A stretch of 64,000 bases of DNA, taken from positions 434,001-498,000 of the forward strand of contig NZ_FOVK01000001.1 in NCBI RefSeq assembly GCF_900115135.1. The letters are read 5' to 3'. A program made the translations under genes and the position numbers. This document shows, piece by piece, positions 25,450 through 34,518 of the stretch (position 1 is the stretch's first letter; each line of letters opens with the position of its first letter). Below the pieces are notes generated by a model. It was given only the letters and a program-made list of their open reading frames with translations, was not told the DNA's origin and did no database searches. The stretch comes from Proteiniclasticum ruminis. GTDB taxonomy: Bacteria > Bacillota > Clostridia > Clostridiales > Clostridiaceae.

Positions 25450-26712
25450 ATGCAAAAATATAAAACGTACTTACTCTCAACATCCATTCTCATCTCCCTA
25501 ATGATCTTGGCTTCTCACTCGTTAGGAAAGATTGCTATGAAAGAAACCACTGCTGCCTCTCCCCCTTCATCTGAAGTGAAAAAAGAGGCTTATCCTTCAA
25601 ACCATGGCCATATGGGCTCACAAACGCTTCTTATTACGGCAGTAGGTGATATTATGGTTCATGAAAGTCAATGGCATTCTCAAAAAACACCGGAGAACTC
25701 CTATGACTTCACCAATAACTTCACACACATCTCTCCATATATTAAAGCATCTGACTTGGCATTTGCCAATTTTGAGAGCACCATCCTTCAGGGAATCCCC
25801 TTAAGCTCCTATCCAGTTTTCAACTCTCCTCCAGAGATCCTTGCCGCCATGAAAGAAGCAGGTTTCACTCACATCAGCACTGCAAACAACCATTCTATGG
25901 ATACGGGATACAAAGGAATCCAGGGCACACTGAACGCTATGTATGAACAGGGTCTCATTCCCTTGGGTACTTATGAAACAGGAAAGAAAAAGAGTTTTCA
26001 CATCGAAACCGTTCAAGGGATCAAACTTGGCATCGCTTCCTATGCCACCGGTTATTTTTCAGGAAATACCGTAACAGTCAACAGCATCCAATCCAATGGA
26101 CTGGAAAGGAACATCAACTTCATCCATATGACGGATCCCCATGAGGCTTTTCTCAGAATCAGAGAGGATCTCCTTATGATGAAAGATGCCTCCGTGGAAG
26201 CCATCATTCTTCTGCTTCATTGGGGAACAGAATATGCCTCTTATCCCAGCAGTTTTCAGAAAACACTGGCCAGACTCTTGATCGATGAAGGCGTGCATCT
26301 CATCATCGGCTCTCACCCCCATCTCCTTCAGGAAATGGAAGTAGTAACATCTTCTGATGGTCATCACGAAGGTCTGGTCTTATACTCCCTAGGCAACTTC
26401 CTTTCCAATCAGAGAGAGGAGATTTTGGGCATCCCTGGAACAGAAGAGGGTGCCATCGCCAGGGTTCTTCTTGAAAAAAACGCAGAAGGCCTGGTGAAAA
26501 TAAAGGAAGGCACAATTCTGCCTACCTGGGTGCACAGAAGAGAGGTTTCTCCAGATAAAAAGATCTATACCTATGAGATCCTTCCCTTGCTTGCGAGTCC
26601 AGAAGAAACAGCGGAAAAGTATCATGCACCTCTTACCACCATCAGAAAAAGGCACCATAGCATTCATAATACCTTTCCCGCAAATCAGCTCTTCTTCTCT
26701 GAAAACAATTAA
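25450..26712 (+). CDS. CapA/PgsA family metallophosphatase-like protein
   Basis: 420 residues: an N-terminal signal anchor (about 6-27, YLLSTSILISLMILASHSLG), a linker, then the PGA_cap domain (about 55-320). Metallophosphatase-type residues are visible: AVGDIMVHES, FANFESTI, STANNHSMDTG, LLHWGTEY and IGSHPHLLQ. Family members take part in poly-gamma-glutamate export, but most single-copy clostridial members have no assigned role, and no pgsB/C genes are nearby. ATG at 25450 is preferred, with AAAGGA eight bases upstream; an in-frame ATG at 25441 overlaps that site. Confidence 0.85.
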   Translation: MQKYKTYLLSTSILISLMILASHSLGKIAMKETTAASPPSSEVKKEAYPSNHGHMGSQTLLITAVGDIMVHESQWHSQKTPENSYDFTNNFTHISPYIKASDLAFANFESTILQGIPLSSYPVFNSPPEILAAMKEAGFTHISTANNHSMDTGYKGIQGTLNAMYEQGLIPLGTYETGKKKSFHIETVQGIKLGIASYATGYFSGNTVTVNSIQSNGLERNINFIHMTDPHEAFLRIREDLLMMKDASVEAIILLLHWGTEYASYPSSFQKTLARLLIDEGVHLIIGSHPHLLQEMEVVTSSDGHHEGLVLYSLGNFLSNQREEILGIPGTEEGAIARVLLEKNAEGLVKIKEGTILPTWVHRREVSPDKKIYTYEILPLLASPEETAEKYHAPLTTIRKRHHSIHNTFPANQLFFSENN

Positions 26713-26741
26713 AAATTGGCAGCGCACTGGCTGCCAATTTT
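26712..26741. terminator. Bidirectional terminator between capA-like gene and phoU
   Basis: AAAATTGGCAGC / GCTGCCAATTTT with a six-base loop, T tracts on both strands, between convergent genes. Confidence 0.9.
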
Positions 26742-26753
26742 TCAGTTTCTATT

Positions 26754-27407
26754 CTAATTCAGCTCTCTAAACTGGCCTGTGACGATATACACGGTCCATT
26801 CACAGATATTCGTTGCATGGTCCCCATTTCTCTCAAGGTATTTCAGTACAAACTGAAGCTCTCCAGCCAATCGTAGAAGGGTTGGATCATTTTGGGCTTT
26901 ATCATAGAGTTTTCCAATGGACTCTGTTGTCAAACGGTCAATCTCATCATCCATCTTTGTCAGTTCCTGTGCCTTTTCATGGTCTTTGGCCACAAAAGAA
27001 TCCAACGACTCTGAGATGAACTTCATGACAAGTCTCGAGATTTCGATGAGATCCTCATTGATCACATCCATCAGAATATCTTTGTTTTTCAGGGTAATCT
27101 CTGCGATATCCTTCGCATGATCCCCCATACGTTCCAGATCTGTAACAATTTTGATGACAGTGAAAATATTACGAAGATCCGAAGCCACCGGTCCTTGGGT
27201 TGCGATAAGACGGATGGCCTCATCCTCAATGGATCTCATAAGGTCATTAATCTGGACATCTTCTCTGATCAGGAGTTCTGCGAGCTTCATATCTTTTTCA
27301 GTTAAGGCTCTGATCGCTCTTTTGATCTGCGTTTCCACTAAGAAACCCATCCGAAGGAGATTGTTGTTCATATGGCTGATGGTAAGTTCAATATTGCTTA
27401 GTGTCAT
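26754..27407 (-). CDS. phoU: Phosphate transport/signalling regulator PhoU
   Basis: 217-residue all-helical protein with two PhoU repeats (about 8-100 and 110-205). Metal-cluster motifs are present: ITDLERMGDHAKDIAE in the first repeat and LKYLERNGDHATNICEW in the second. It links the Pst transporter to PhoR kinase inhibition when phosphate is plentiful. The ATG at 27407 (MTLSNIELT) follows AAAGGAG; an upstream extension to 27503 overlaps pstB and has no site. It is the last gene of pstSCAB-phoU. Confidence 0.96.
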   Translation of the reverse strand: MTLSNIELTISHMNNNLLRMGFLVETQIKRAIRALTEKDMKLAELLIREDVQINDLMRSIEDEAIRLIATQGPVASDLRNIFTVIKIVTDLERMGDHAKDIAEITLKNKDILMDVINEDLIEISRLVMKFISESLDSFVAKDHEKAQELTKMDDEIDRLTTESIGKLYDKAQNDPTLLRLAGELQFVLKYLERNGDHATNICEWTVYIVTGQFRELN

Positions 27408-27420
27408 TTTATTTACTCCT

Positions 27421-28185
27421 TTAACCAAATCTTCCGGTGATATAATCATCTGTACGCTTGTCACGAGGGTTCGTGAACAGATTCTTCGTACCCCCATACT
27501 CAATCATCTCTCCCATCAGGAAAAAAGCGGTACGGTCTGATATTCTTGCCGCTTGCTGCATAGAATGCGTCACAATGACGATGGTGTAATCATTTTTCAA
27601 ATCTTCCATAAGTTCTTCAATCTTTGCAGTTGCAATCGGATCCAGCGCCGATGTCGGCTCATCCATGAGAATCACATCCGGCTGCACAGCCAATGCTCTA
27701 GCTATACATAGCCTCTGCTGCTGACCGCCGGAGAGCCCATAGGCATTGTCGTGGAGTCTGTCTTTCACTTCATTCCATAGCGCTGCGCCTTTTAGACTCT
27801 TTTCGGCAATCTCCATGAGCAGATTCTTATCTTTCAGCCCATGAATCTTAGGCGCATAAAGAACATTTTCCAGAATCGACTTCGGAAAGGGATTCGGTTT
27901 TTGAAACACCATACCAACCTGGGTTCTCAGCTCCTCGACTCGGATTTCCTTATCGAAAATATCTTTCCCGTGGTATAGAATCTGACCTTCAGTTCTAACA
28001 ATCGGAATGTTTTCCACCATCCGGTTCAATGTCTTGATAAAAGTGGATTTTCCGCATCCGGACGGTCCGATGATGGCTGTCACTTCATTCTTGTATATAT
28101 CGAGATTGATCTTCTTCAGTGCCTGGTCCTTGCCATACCACAGGTCAAGATTCTTCACCTCAAAGACAGTATCTTTGTTTTCCAT
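27421..28185 (-). CDS. pstB: Phosphate ABC transporter ATPase PstB
   Basis: 254 residues. Walker [18 protein letters not shown] (about 38-54), the PstB-typical [12 protein letters not shown]-loop (about 92-102), signature [17 protein letters not shown] (about 149-165), Walker [14 protein letters not shown] and the H-loop VTHSMQQ. It energises phosphate import with PstA and PstC. It is 17 bases downstream of pstA and 13 upstream of phoU. Confidence 0.98.
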   Translation of the reverse strand: MENKDTVFEVKNLDLWYGKDQALKKINLDIYKNEVTAIIGPSGCGKSTFIKTLNRMVENIPIVRTEGQILYHGKDIFDKEIRVEELRTQVGMVFQKPNPFPKSILENVLYAPKIHGLKDKNLLMEIAEKSLKGAALWNEVKDRLHDNAYGLSGGQQQRLCIARALAVQPDVILMDEPTSALDPIATAKIEELMEDLKNDYTIVIVTHSMQQAARISDRTAFFLMGEMIEYGGTKNLFTNPRDKRTDDYITGRFG

Positions 28186-28202
28186 GATTCGTATGCCTCC
28201 TG

Positions 28203-29135
28203 CTAAAATTTCTTTTCAAAGCGATTTCTGATATAGATGGCAATGGAGTTCATAAAGAACAGGACCAGCAGAAGAACCACTATTGTTGCAGCTGCCAGAT
28301 TCGCATATTCTGGTGTAAGAACGGTATCCAATGTCCAATAATAAATCTGTATGGGCAGCGTGGTGAAATCATCCATGACACTTCCCGGAACTTTCATGAT
28401 CAGAGTGGGAATCCCCAGCACCACCAGCGGAGCTGTTTCTCCAATGGCACGGGATATACCTAGGATAAAGCCCGTAAGCATTCCTGGAAGGGCAACAGGA
28501 ATGACCACTTTACTTACTGTTGTCCATTTGTCTGCCCCCAGTGCATAGGAGGCTTCCCGTAAGTATCCTGGCACAGCTTTCAGGGACTCCTGGGCTGAAA
28601 CCACCACAATAGGAAGTACCAGCAGTGACATCGTCAGACCTCCTGCCAGAATACTGCCACCCAATCCCAATAGCCTTGAAAAAACAGCAAGCCCTAACAG
28701 TCCGAATATGACAGAGGGAACGCTAGCCAGGTTGCTGAGATTGATATTGATGAAATGTTTCAGCTTTCCTGGCTTGGCATACTCTTCCAAATAAATGGCT
28801 GTGGAAACACCAAGCACAAAGGTCACAGGAACAACAATCATCATCATATAGACTGTTCCGATAATTGCGCCATAAATTCCTGCTTTTTCAGGGAAGATTG
28901 AAAGGTTTCCAGTAATAAAATCCCAGTCAAGCCACCCTCTTGCATCTTTGAAAATATCTAGTAAAAGAAATACCAAAACCAGTAGAGCGGATACCACAAG
29001 CATACCGAAGAGCCTCTTCAGGGTTTCGCTGAGCCGCACCCGCCTTTTGATCTGAGCAGGATTTGCTTTAAACACTCTTTTTACAGGTGATGCATTTTTT
29101 TGAGCATCCAGTTTTGCTGTTTTATTGATTTCCAT
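28203..29135 (-). CDS. pstA: Phosphate ABC transporter permease PstA
   Basis: 310 residues. A charged N-terminal tail of about 35 residues, then six membrane helices. The EAA coupling loop is [21 protein letters not shown] (about 208-228). The pairing of N-terminal MFS-like [17 protein letters not shown] with the conserved [20 protein letters not shown] block is typical of PstA. One base separates it from pstC. Confidence 0.96.
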   Translation of the reverse strand: MEINKTAKLDAQKNASPVKRVFKANPAQIKRRVRLSETLKRLFGMLVVSALLVLVFLLLDIFKDARGWLDWDFITGNLSIFPEKAGIYGAIIGTVYMMMIVVPVTFVLGVSTAIYLEEYAKPGKLKHFININLSNLASVPSVIFGLLGLAVFSRLLGLGGSILAGGLTMSLLVLPIVVVSAQESLKAVPGYLREASYALGADKWTTVSKVVIPVALPGMLTGFILGISRAIGETAPLVVLGIPTLIMKVPGSVMDDFTTLPIQIYYWTLDTVLTPEYANLAAATIVVLLLVLFFMNSIAIYIRNRFEKKF

Positions 29136-29136
29136 G

Positions 29137-30060
29137 CTAATATGCCTCCCTGTATTTCTTTGAGATATAATGTGCCAGCTGGTTCATCCCCATGGTAAAT
29201 ACAAACAGAAGAAGTCCAACAGCATATAAGCTGTAATACCCTGTGGTCCCACTGGCCGCATCTCCGCTGGTAAACTCCACGATATAGCTTGTCATAGTTT
29301 GCATGGATCTTGTGATGTCGAGTGTAAATGCTTTAGAGCTTCCACTGGCTATGGTCACAATCATTGTTTCACCGATGGCTCGGGATATTCCTAATACAAT
29401 GGAAGATAGAATCCCTGAAATGGCAGCTGGAATCACCACTTTAAAAGCTACTTCCAGCTTTGTGGACCCCAAGCCCAAGGCCCCTTCTTTCATGATTTCA
29501 GGAACAGCATTCATGGCATCCTCAGAAAGTGAAGCGACCATGGGAATAATCATGATCCCCATGACAATACCAGGACTCAGCGCATTCTTTGCTTCCAGTG
29601 AAGGAATAAGATTCATAAGAAGAGGTGTGACAAAAGAATATGCAAAAAACCCGTATACTATGGTCGGAATACCTGCCAGAACCTCCAGCATAGGTTTGAC
29701 CACTTTTCTTACCCTTTGAGAAGCAAACTGGCTCAGATAGATTGCGGCGGCAAGACCTACTGGCACTGCGACCATCATCGCAATCAATGATGTGGTGATG
29801 GTTCCAACAAAAAGTGGAATAAACCCGAACCTCGGATTTTTATTGAGTGGTGCAAGGTCCGTACTGAAAACCTCACTGATGGGGACTGCACTGAAAAATC
29901 GGAATGCATCCGTGATTAAAGTGATTACAATACCAAAGGTCGTGAACACAGAAATAAGTGCCATAGTCAGGAGAAAAGCTGGAACAATTTTATCCATGAC
30001 ATAATTCTTCTCTTTGATTTTTTTCTGTATCAGTTCCCGTACTTTAGTTTCTTTTTCCAT
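29137..30060 (-). CDS. pstC: Phosphate ABC transporter permease PstC
   Basis: 307 residues, six membrane helices. PstC features are visible: FIPLFVGTITTSLIAM, PVGLAAAIYLSQFA, LEVLAGIPTIVYGFFAY and the EAA loop KEGALGLGSTKLEVAFKVVI (about 190-209). It is followed directly by pstA and preceded by pstS with a 90-base gap; all lie on one transcript. Confidence 0.97.
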   Translation of the reverse strand: MEKETKVRELIQKKIKEKNYVMDKIVPAFLLTMALISVFTTFGIVITLITDAFRFFSAVPISEVFSTDLAPLNKNPRFGFIPLFVGTITTSLIAMMVAVPVGLAAAIYLSQFASQRVRKVVKPMLEVLAGIPTIVYGFFAYSFVTPLLMNLIPSLEAKNALSPGIVMGIMIIPMVASLSEDAMNAVPEIMKEGALGLGSTKLEVAFKVVIPAAISGILSSIVLGISRAIGETMIVTIASGSSKAFTLDITRSMQTMTSYIVEFTSGDAASGTTGYYSLYAVGLLLFVFTMGMNQLAHYISKKYREAY

Positions 30061-30150
30061 AGGATTTTATCTCCTCATTGCGAACTTTTGAACGCAAGCA
30101 TAAGATGAGAGGTATGCTCTCATCTTAATACTCGACATCTGTTTGTTTTT

Positions 30151-31161
30151 CTATTTTAGACCTTCAAGGATGGTTTTGTATTCTGCATGCTTTTCAGCTG
30201 GAATTGGTGCGAAACCATTGTCTCCCGCGAGCTTTGAAGCTCCTTCTTCTGAAATAACATACAGTGCATAATCAAGAATCGCTGGATTTTCTTTTGCTTT
30301 GTCCAGATCAAGATAGGTATAAACAAGTCTTGTGAAACCTGCATACTCAAGGTCTGAACCGATGGTGTCTAGAGTTGGTGCCACAGCTCCATTTCCGAAG
30401 TCTACCTTTACTGCGGTCAGTTTGTCCGTATTTGAAGCATAATATCCATATCCAAAGAACGCTATGGCATTCTTATCTTTTGACACAAGATCCACAAGAG
30501 TGGAGTATTCCTGCTGCAGGTTCACGTTGGATACCATATCCTGCTCATCTAAAATCACCTCGTAGAAGAACTCGTATGTACCGTGGTTCTCATTGGGGCC
30601 AAAGAACTTGATTTCTTCTTTAGGCCATTCAGCTCTGATATCAGACCACAGCACCTTGTCATCAGATTTATACTTTCCTGAAACATACATATTCACGATT
30701 TCTTCTTGTGTCATCTCTGTAGCCCAAGTATTTTCCTTGTTGATGACCATGGTCAGCCCATCATATGCTAGTTCAATCTCAAGGACATTTTCTCCCATCT
30801 TCTTACCTGCAGCTTCAAGCTCCTGAACTTCAGTATCCTTAATCTTTCGTGAAGCATCTGCAAAATCAAGTTCTCCTGCAATGAACTTTTTTAGCCCTGC
30901 GCTGGATCCTGCTCTTCCTACCTGCACACTTACACCAGACTGCTCATTGACCATATAATTCTCTGCGATATTGGCCATCAAGGGATATACAGTTCCGGAA
31001 CCATCTATAACGACTGAACCTTCCAGTTCATCATCTGCTGGTGTTTCCGTTCCAGGGGTTTCTGTTCCAGGGGTTTCTGGTGTCTCCTCTTTCGCACCGC
31101 AAGCAGCAAACATGGCTACCACAGTTAAGGATGTAATAATTCCCATTAATTTTTTGTTCAT
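30151..31161 (-). CDS. pstS: Phosphate-binding lipoprotein PstS
   Basis: 336 residues. A lipoprotein signal peptide with lipobox MFAACG (Cys21) is followed by a low-complexity Glu/Thr/Pro linker with a repeated TETPG unit (encoded by a duplicated 15-base run near 31040-31085), then the periplasmic-type binding fold. Phosphate-binding segments are recognisable: IDGSGTVYPLMA, GRAGSSAGLKKFIAGELDFADASRKI and ENHGTYEFF. AGGAGG precedes the ATG. The gene is preceded by PhoP-box-like repeats, as expected for a phosphate-starvation operon. Confidence 0.97.
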   Translation of the reverse strand: MNKKLMGIITSLTVVAMFAACGAKEETPETPGTETPGTETPADDELEGSVVIDGSGTVYPLMANIAENYMVNEQSGVSVQVGRAGSSAGLKKFIAGELDFADASRKIKDTEVQELEAAGKKMGENVLEIELAYDGLTMVINKENTWATEMTQEEIVNMYVSGKYKSDDKVLWSDIRAEWPKEEIKFFGPNENHGTYEFFYEVILDEQDMVSNVNLQQEYSTLVDLVSKDKNAIAFFGYGYYASNTDKLTAVKVDFGNGAVAPTLDTIGSDLEYAGFTRLVYTYLDLDKAKENPAILDYALYVISEEGASKLAGDNGFAPIPAEKHAEYKTILEGLK

Positions 31162-31224
31162 TTTCTTCCTCCTAAGTAATATCTTACTTTTTATCAGGCA
31201 TCTACTTCATACCTTACATTTTCA

Positions 31225-31291
31225 ATTATAGGAGGCTTGTGTTTCGGATTGTTTGACTCCATGTTATGCTCTTGTTAAAAGCAACGTGAAA
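31225..31291 (-). promoter_or_regulatory. pst promoter with PhoP-box-like repeats
   Basis: Minus strand: four TTAACA-like hexamers (TTTCAC, TTAACA, ATAACA, CAAACA) at 11-12 base spacing between 31291 and 31250, then TATAAT at 31225-31230. The last repeat overlaps the -35 position, which has no sigma-A match. This is the usual layout for PhoP-activated promoters. Confidence 0.65.
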
Positions 31292-31361
31292 CCTGTGCAG
31301 GCTCTTCTCTTATTCTGATGGCCCATTTTCTGAATGATCCATCGTATTCTGTTTATATGAA

Positions 31362-31404
31362 ACAAAAAAAAACTGTAAGATTATCTTCTGATAATCTTAC
31401 AGTT
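31362..31404 (-). terminator. Terminator of the initiator tRNA gene
   Basis: Fifteen-base perfect stem AACTGTAAGATTATC / GATAATCTTACAGTT with loop TTCT, followed by nine T on the minus strand. Confidence 0.92.
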
Positions 31405-31410
31405 TTTAAA

Positions 31411-31486
31411 TGGTAGCGGGGGCAGGACTTGAACCTGCGACCTTCGGGTTATGAGCCCGACGAGCTGCCAACTGCTCCACCCCGCG
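31411..31486 (-). tRNA. Initiator tRNA-fMet (anticodon CAT)
   Basis: 76 bases with encoded CCA. Anticodon loop CTCATAA sits on a stem with three consecutive G:C pairs (GGG/CCC), the initiator hallmark. The first base C1 faces U72, a mismatch where C1-A72 is usual; both avoid a Watson-Crick first pair. T loop GGTTCAAGTCC. A consensus promoter and a strong terminator flank it, so it is a single-gene unit. Confidence 0.95.
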
Positions 31487-31526
31487 ATAGGGTTCTTGAA
31501 AATGTCTTTTCCTTAAGAACATATTC

Positions 31527-31555
31527 ATTATACCCCGCTCCCCCGGTTCTGTCAA
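31527..31555 (-). promoter_or_regulatory. Consensus promoter of tRNA-fMet
   Basis: Minus strand TTGACA (31550-31555), 17-base spacer and TATAAT (31527-31532): a perfect sigma-A promoter with a GC-rich spacer, as expected for a stable RNA. Confidence 0.9.
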
Positions 31556-31601
31556 CCTTTTCCAGGGATCAATCTTTTTCGTTGCTTCTGAAACCCTTGA
31601 T

Positions 31602-32597
31602 TTAAGCCTTTTTGATCAATGGAATCCCTTCTTGGACAAGGAAACATCGGACAAAATGATTCGGTGACACCTCGACTAATTCTGGCAACTGACTATGGCA
31701 TTTGTCTATTGCATACGGACATCTGCTTGAAAATCTGCAGCCTTTGGGGAAATCGGAAGGATGCGGAACATATCCTTCAATGGCCTGCAGTTTTTCTTTC
31801 GGATTCCCTTGACCCGGCATACACTCCATAAGCCCGATGGTATATGGATTCATTGGATTCATAAAAATTTCTGTAGACGCAGCTTTTTCCATGACTTTTC
31901 CACAGTACATGACACAGACATCATGGGCCATATCCTTAACCACACCAAGATCATGTGTGTTCAGGATCATCGCCATTTTCTGCTCCTTCTGGAGCTTTTT
32001 AAGAAGGTCCAGGATCTCAGCCTGGATGGTGACATCCAGTGCCGTGGTTGGCTCATCTGCGATAAGAATCTTTGGGTTGCATGCAATGGCCATAGCAATC
32101 ATGATGCGTTGTCTCATACCACCACTGAACTTACTTGGAAGATCCATAAATCTTTCCTGAGCATCAGAAATCCCCACATCTTCCATGAGCTGCAGTGTCT
32201 TTTTTCGATTCTCCTTCTTATTCCCCTTTTTATGGATCAGCAAAGCTTCTTCGATTTGTTTTCCCACGGGGATGAGGGGATTTAATGTAGACATGGGATC
32301 CTGATAGATCATAGCAATCTCATTCCCTCTGATTTTCTGCATATCTCTTTCTTTCAGCTTCAACAAATCCCGAGGTACAGAATCTCCATATAAGGCTTCC
32401 CCTTGAAGCACTTTTCCAGGTTTATCCACCAACCCCATGATGCTGAGAACTAAGACGCTCTTACCGCTTCCTGATTCACCGATCATCGCCAAGGTTTTGT
32501 TCTCTTCTAAGGTAAAACTCACATCATCCACCGCTGGAAGCTCTTCCCCATCAAGATAAAAATACGTCTTGATATTGTTCACTGTCAATAATGCCAT
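31602..32597 (-). CDS. Oligopeptide-type ABC transporter ATPase (OppD/DppD family)
   Basis: 331 residues. Walker [11 protein letters not shown] (about 35-44), Q-loop MIYQDPMSTLNPL, signature FSGGMRQRIMIAMAIA (about 158-173), Walker B ILIADEPTTALDVT, and a C-terminal OppD extension with the cysteine cluster (CRFSSRCPYA, RCFL). The ATG at 32597 follows GAGGAGAG. It is the last gene of a four-gene operon with no substrate-binding protein. The 20-base gap to the permease and shared direction support co-transcription. Confidence 0.93.
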   Translation of the reverse strand: MALLTVNNIKTYFYLDGEELPAVDDVSFTLEENKTLAMIGESGSGKSVLVLSIMGLVDKPGKVLQGEALYGDSVPRDLLKLKERDMQKIRGNEIAMIYQDPMSTLNPLIPVGKQIEEALLIHKKGNKKENRKKTLQLMEDVGISDAQERFMDLPSKFSGGMRQRIMIAMAIACNPKILIADEPTTALDVTIQAEILDLLKKLQKEQKMAMILNTHDLGVVKDMAHDVCVMYCGKVMEKAASTEIFMNPMNPYTIGLMECMPGQGNPKEKLQAIEGYVPHPSDFPKGCRFSSRCPYAIDKCHSQLPELVEVSPNHFVRCFLVQEGIPLIKKA

Positions 32598-32617
32598 CTT
32601 CTTCTCTCCTCTCACAT

Positions 32618-33556
32618 TTATGAATCTTTACTTTTAATCAGCAAATCTTTCAGCAGATTGAACATAAAAAGGATTGCAAAATAGAGGACGGCCATCACCG
32701 TCATGAAATAACTGAATGCAATCCCTCCCATGATGGGGTCTATTCTCTGAGAAGTGTAGAAGTTTATCATTTCATACCCTATCCCACGATAATAGAACAA
32801 TCTCTCTACAATAATAAGACTAGAGAAAAAAAGAGCAAGAATTGTTGGAAACACGGAGAGTATTTCATAGAATATACTTTTCAGCAGATGGTTTTTAATG
32901 ATTCTCATCCGCGAGCATCCTTTTCCTCTTGCGGCCAGGACATAAGGCTTGGAAAACCCTTCTTCTATTGCTGTCGCAGTCGTTCTGGCGATATACGCTG
33001 TGGGCAAGATTGATATGGCTAGGATCGGATAAATGGCATTATACCAGTACTGATCTCCTTTGAACTCGATGGGGCCAATACCAAGAAAAGTGATCCCATT
33101 CTTAAAAAGGTATAGGGCCAGCACCTGAACAAGACCAATGGATAGAATATCAGGAATCGAAAGCGGTATCAGTGATTGAAGCATTTTAAAAGTCCCGGTC
33201 TGGTCATTCTTTCTGCTGTCCAGAATCCCTTTCGGTACACCGATTACCACCGAAAGAAGAATTCCAAAAAACAGCACAATGCCGCTTTTCCTGGCAGAGC
33301 GTTGAAAGATTTCTGCTACCGTTTCTCCCAGGATATCCACATCTCTGATTTCCCCTGTGAACACCATTCTGAAATTATTGCTGATCGACTCATAGATCTG
33401 GCTCCATGGCATATTAGGACGATAGCTTCCTTTCTCATAGAATATGTCGAAGTTCATGGGTATTCCTGTAAGAATGACAATGCTGACAATAATAAAGAAC
33501 AGGAGAAGAACATTTCCCAGTATCGTCTTTATCAGTTTCTTCTGTGCTAGATTCAT
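32618..33556 (-). CDS. Oligopeptide-type ABC transporter permease (OppB/DppB family)
   Basis: 312 residues with six predicted helices. The N-terminal helix (VLLLFFIIVSIVIL) is followed by a soluble loop, then IVLFFGILLSVVIGVPKG, the EAA loop YVLAARGKGCSRMRIIKNHL (about 210-229) and a C-terminal FSYFMTVMAVLYFAILF helix. The large first extracellular loop is shorter and less OppB-like than usual, with no clear PGDP motif. It overlaps the oppF-like gene by one base. Confidence 0.88.
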   Translation of the reverse strand: MNLAQKKLIKTILGNVLLLFFIIVSIVILTGIPMNFDIFYEKGSYRPNMPWSQIYESISNNFRMVFTGEIRDVDILGETVAEIFQRSARKSGIVLFFGILLSVVIGVPKGILDSRKNDQTGTFKMLQSLIPLSIPDILSIGLVQVLALYLFKNGITFLGIGPIEFKGDQYWYNAIYPILAISILPTAYIARTTATAIEEGFSKPYVLAARGKGCSRMRIIKNHLLKSIFYEILSVFPTILALFFSSLIIVERLFYYRGIGYEMINFYTSQRIDPIMGGIAFSYFMTVMAVLYFAILFMFNLLKDLLIKSKDS

Positions 33557-34518
33557 CAGACTCCCTCCTTATCCACAAGATGGCAAGAAACCATTCTGTC
33601 TTTATATTCTTTCAGGATGGGGATTTCATTTCTGCAGATGTCCATGGCGAAGGGGCATCTCGTATGAAAAGAGCATCCAGAAGGCATCCGGATCGCACTT
33701 GGGATCTCTCCTTTTAGTCTTCTCCGCTTAATTTGAGCCTCTTCTCCCTGCCCCGGAACTGCTGCTAACAGAGCTTTGGTATAAGGGTGCATAGGATTTT
33801 CAAAAATCCCTTCTGCGTCTCCCATCTCAACGATTTTACCCAGATACATGACAGCGACGCGGTCACTGACATGTTTGATCACGTGAAGATCGTGTGCTAT
33901 GAACAAATAGGAAATACCAAGTTCCTTCTGAAGATCCATGGTAAGGTTGAGTATTTGAGACTGAACCGAAACATCCAGTGCAGAAACAGGTTCATCGCAA
34001 ACGATGAATCGGGGTTTTGTTGCCAAAGCTCTGGCGATTCCGATTCTTTGTCTTTGGCCACCACTGAATTCATGAGGAAATTTTCTTGCAGATGCATGGT
34101 CCAGGCCAACCATGTGGAGCAGTCGATGAACTTCTTTCTTATACTCCAGAGGTGGCACAATCTTGTGGATCTGCAGTGGCTGCATCAGAATATCCTCCAC
34201 TGTCATTTTGTAATCCAAAGCAGAATAAGGATTTTGAAAAACAATCTGGAGTTCTTTTCGAAGCTTTCTAAAGTCTCTGTCTGATATGGTACTGATGTCT
34301 TTGCCTTCCAGAAGGATCTTTCCGGAAGTGGGCTCTAAAAGCCTCAGAATGAGCCTTCCAGTCGTGGATTTTCCGCTGCCGGATTCCCCCACAAGACCAA
34401 GGGTCTCCTGATCTCCAATGGAGAAACTGACACCATTCACAGCATGAACATACTCTTCCTGTCCCAGCAAACCACTTTTCACAACAAACTGCTTGCTCAG
34501 ATTTTTCACTTCAATCAT
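33556..34518 (-). CDS. Oligopeptide-type ABC transporter ATPase (OppF/DppF family)
   Basis: 320 residues. Walker [15 protein letters not shown] (about 41-54), Q-loop [14 protein letters not shown], signature [16 protein letters not shown], Walker [15 protein letters not shown] and a C-terminal cysteine-containing extension ([12 protein letters not shown]). It starts in the stop codon of the permease-M28 fusion gene (ATGA overlap) and ends one base into the next permease gene. Confidence 0.94.
   Translation of the reverse strand: MIEVKNLSKQFVVKSGLLGQEEYVHAVNGVSFSIGDQETLGLVGESGSGKSTTGRLILRLLEPTSGKILLEGKDISTISDRDFRKLRKELQIVFQNPYSALDYKMTVEDILMQPLQIHKIVPPLEYKKEVHRLLHMVGLDHASARKFPHEFSGGQRQRIGIARALATKPRFIVCDEPVSALDVSVQSQILNLTMDLQKELGISYLFIAHDLHVIKHVSDRVAVMYLGKIVEMGDAEGIFENPMHPYTKALLAAVPGQGEEAQIKRRRLKGEIPSAIRMPSGCSFHTRCPFAMDICRNEIPILKEYKDRMVSCHLVDKEGV

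Noticed and set aside
27408-27503. N-terminal extension of PhoU
   Set aside because: It overlaps the end of pstB, has no ribosome site and does not resemble PhoU.
31411-31486. Elongator tRNA-Met or tRNA-Ile
   Set aside because: Three G:C pairs next to the CAT anticodon and an unpaired first base identify it as the initiator.
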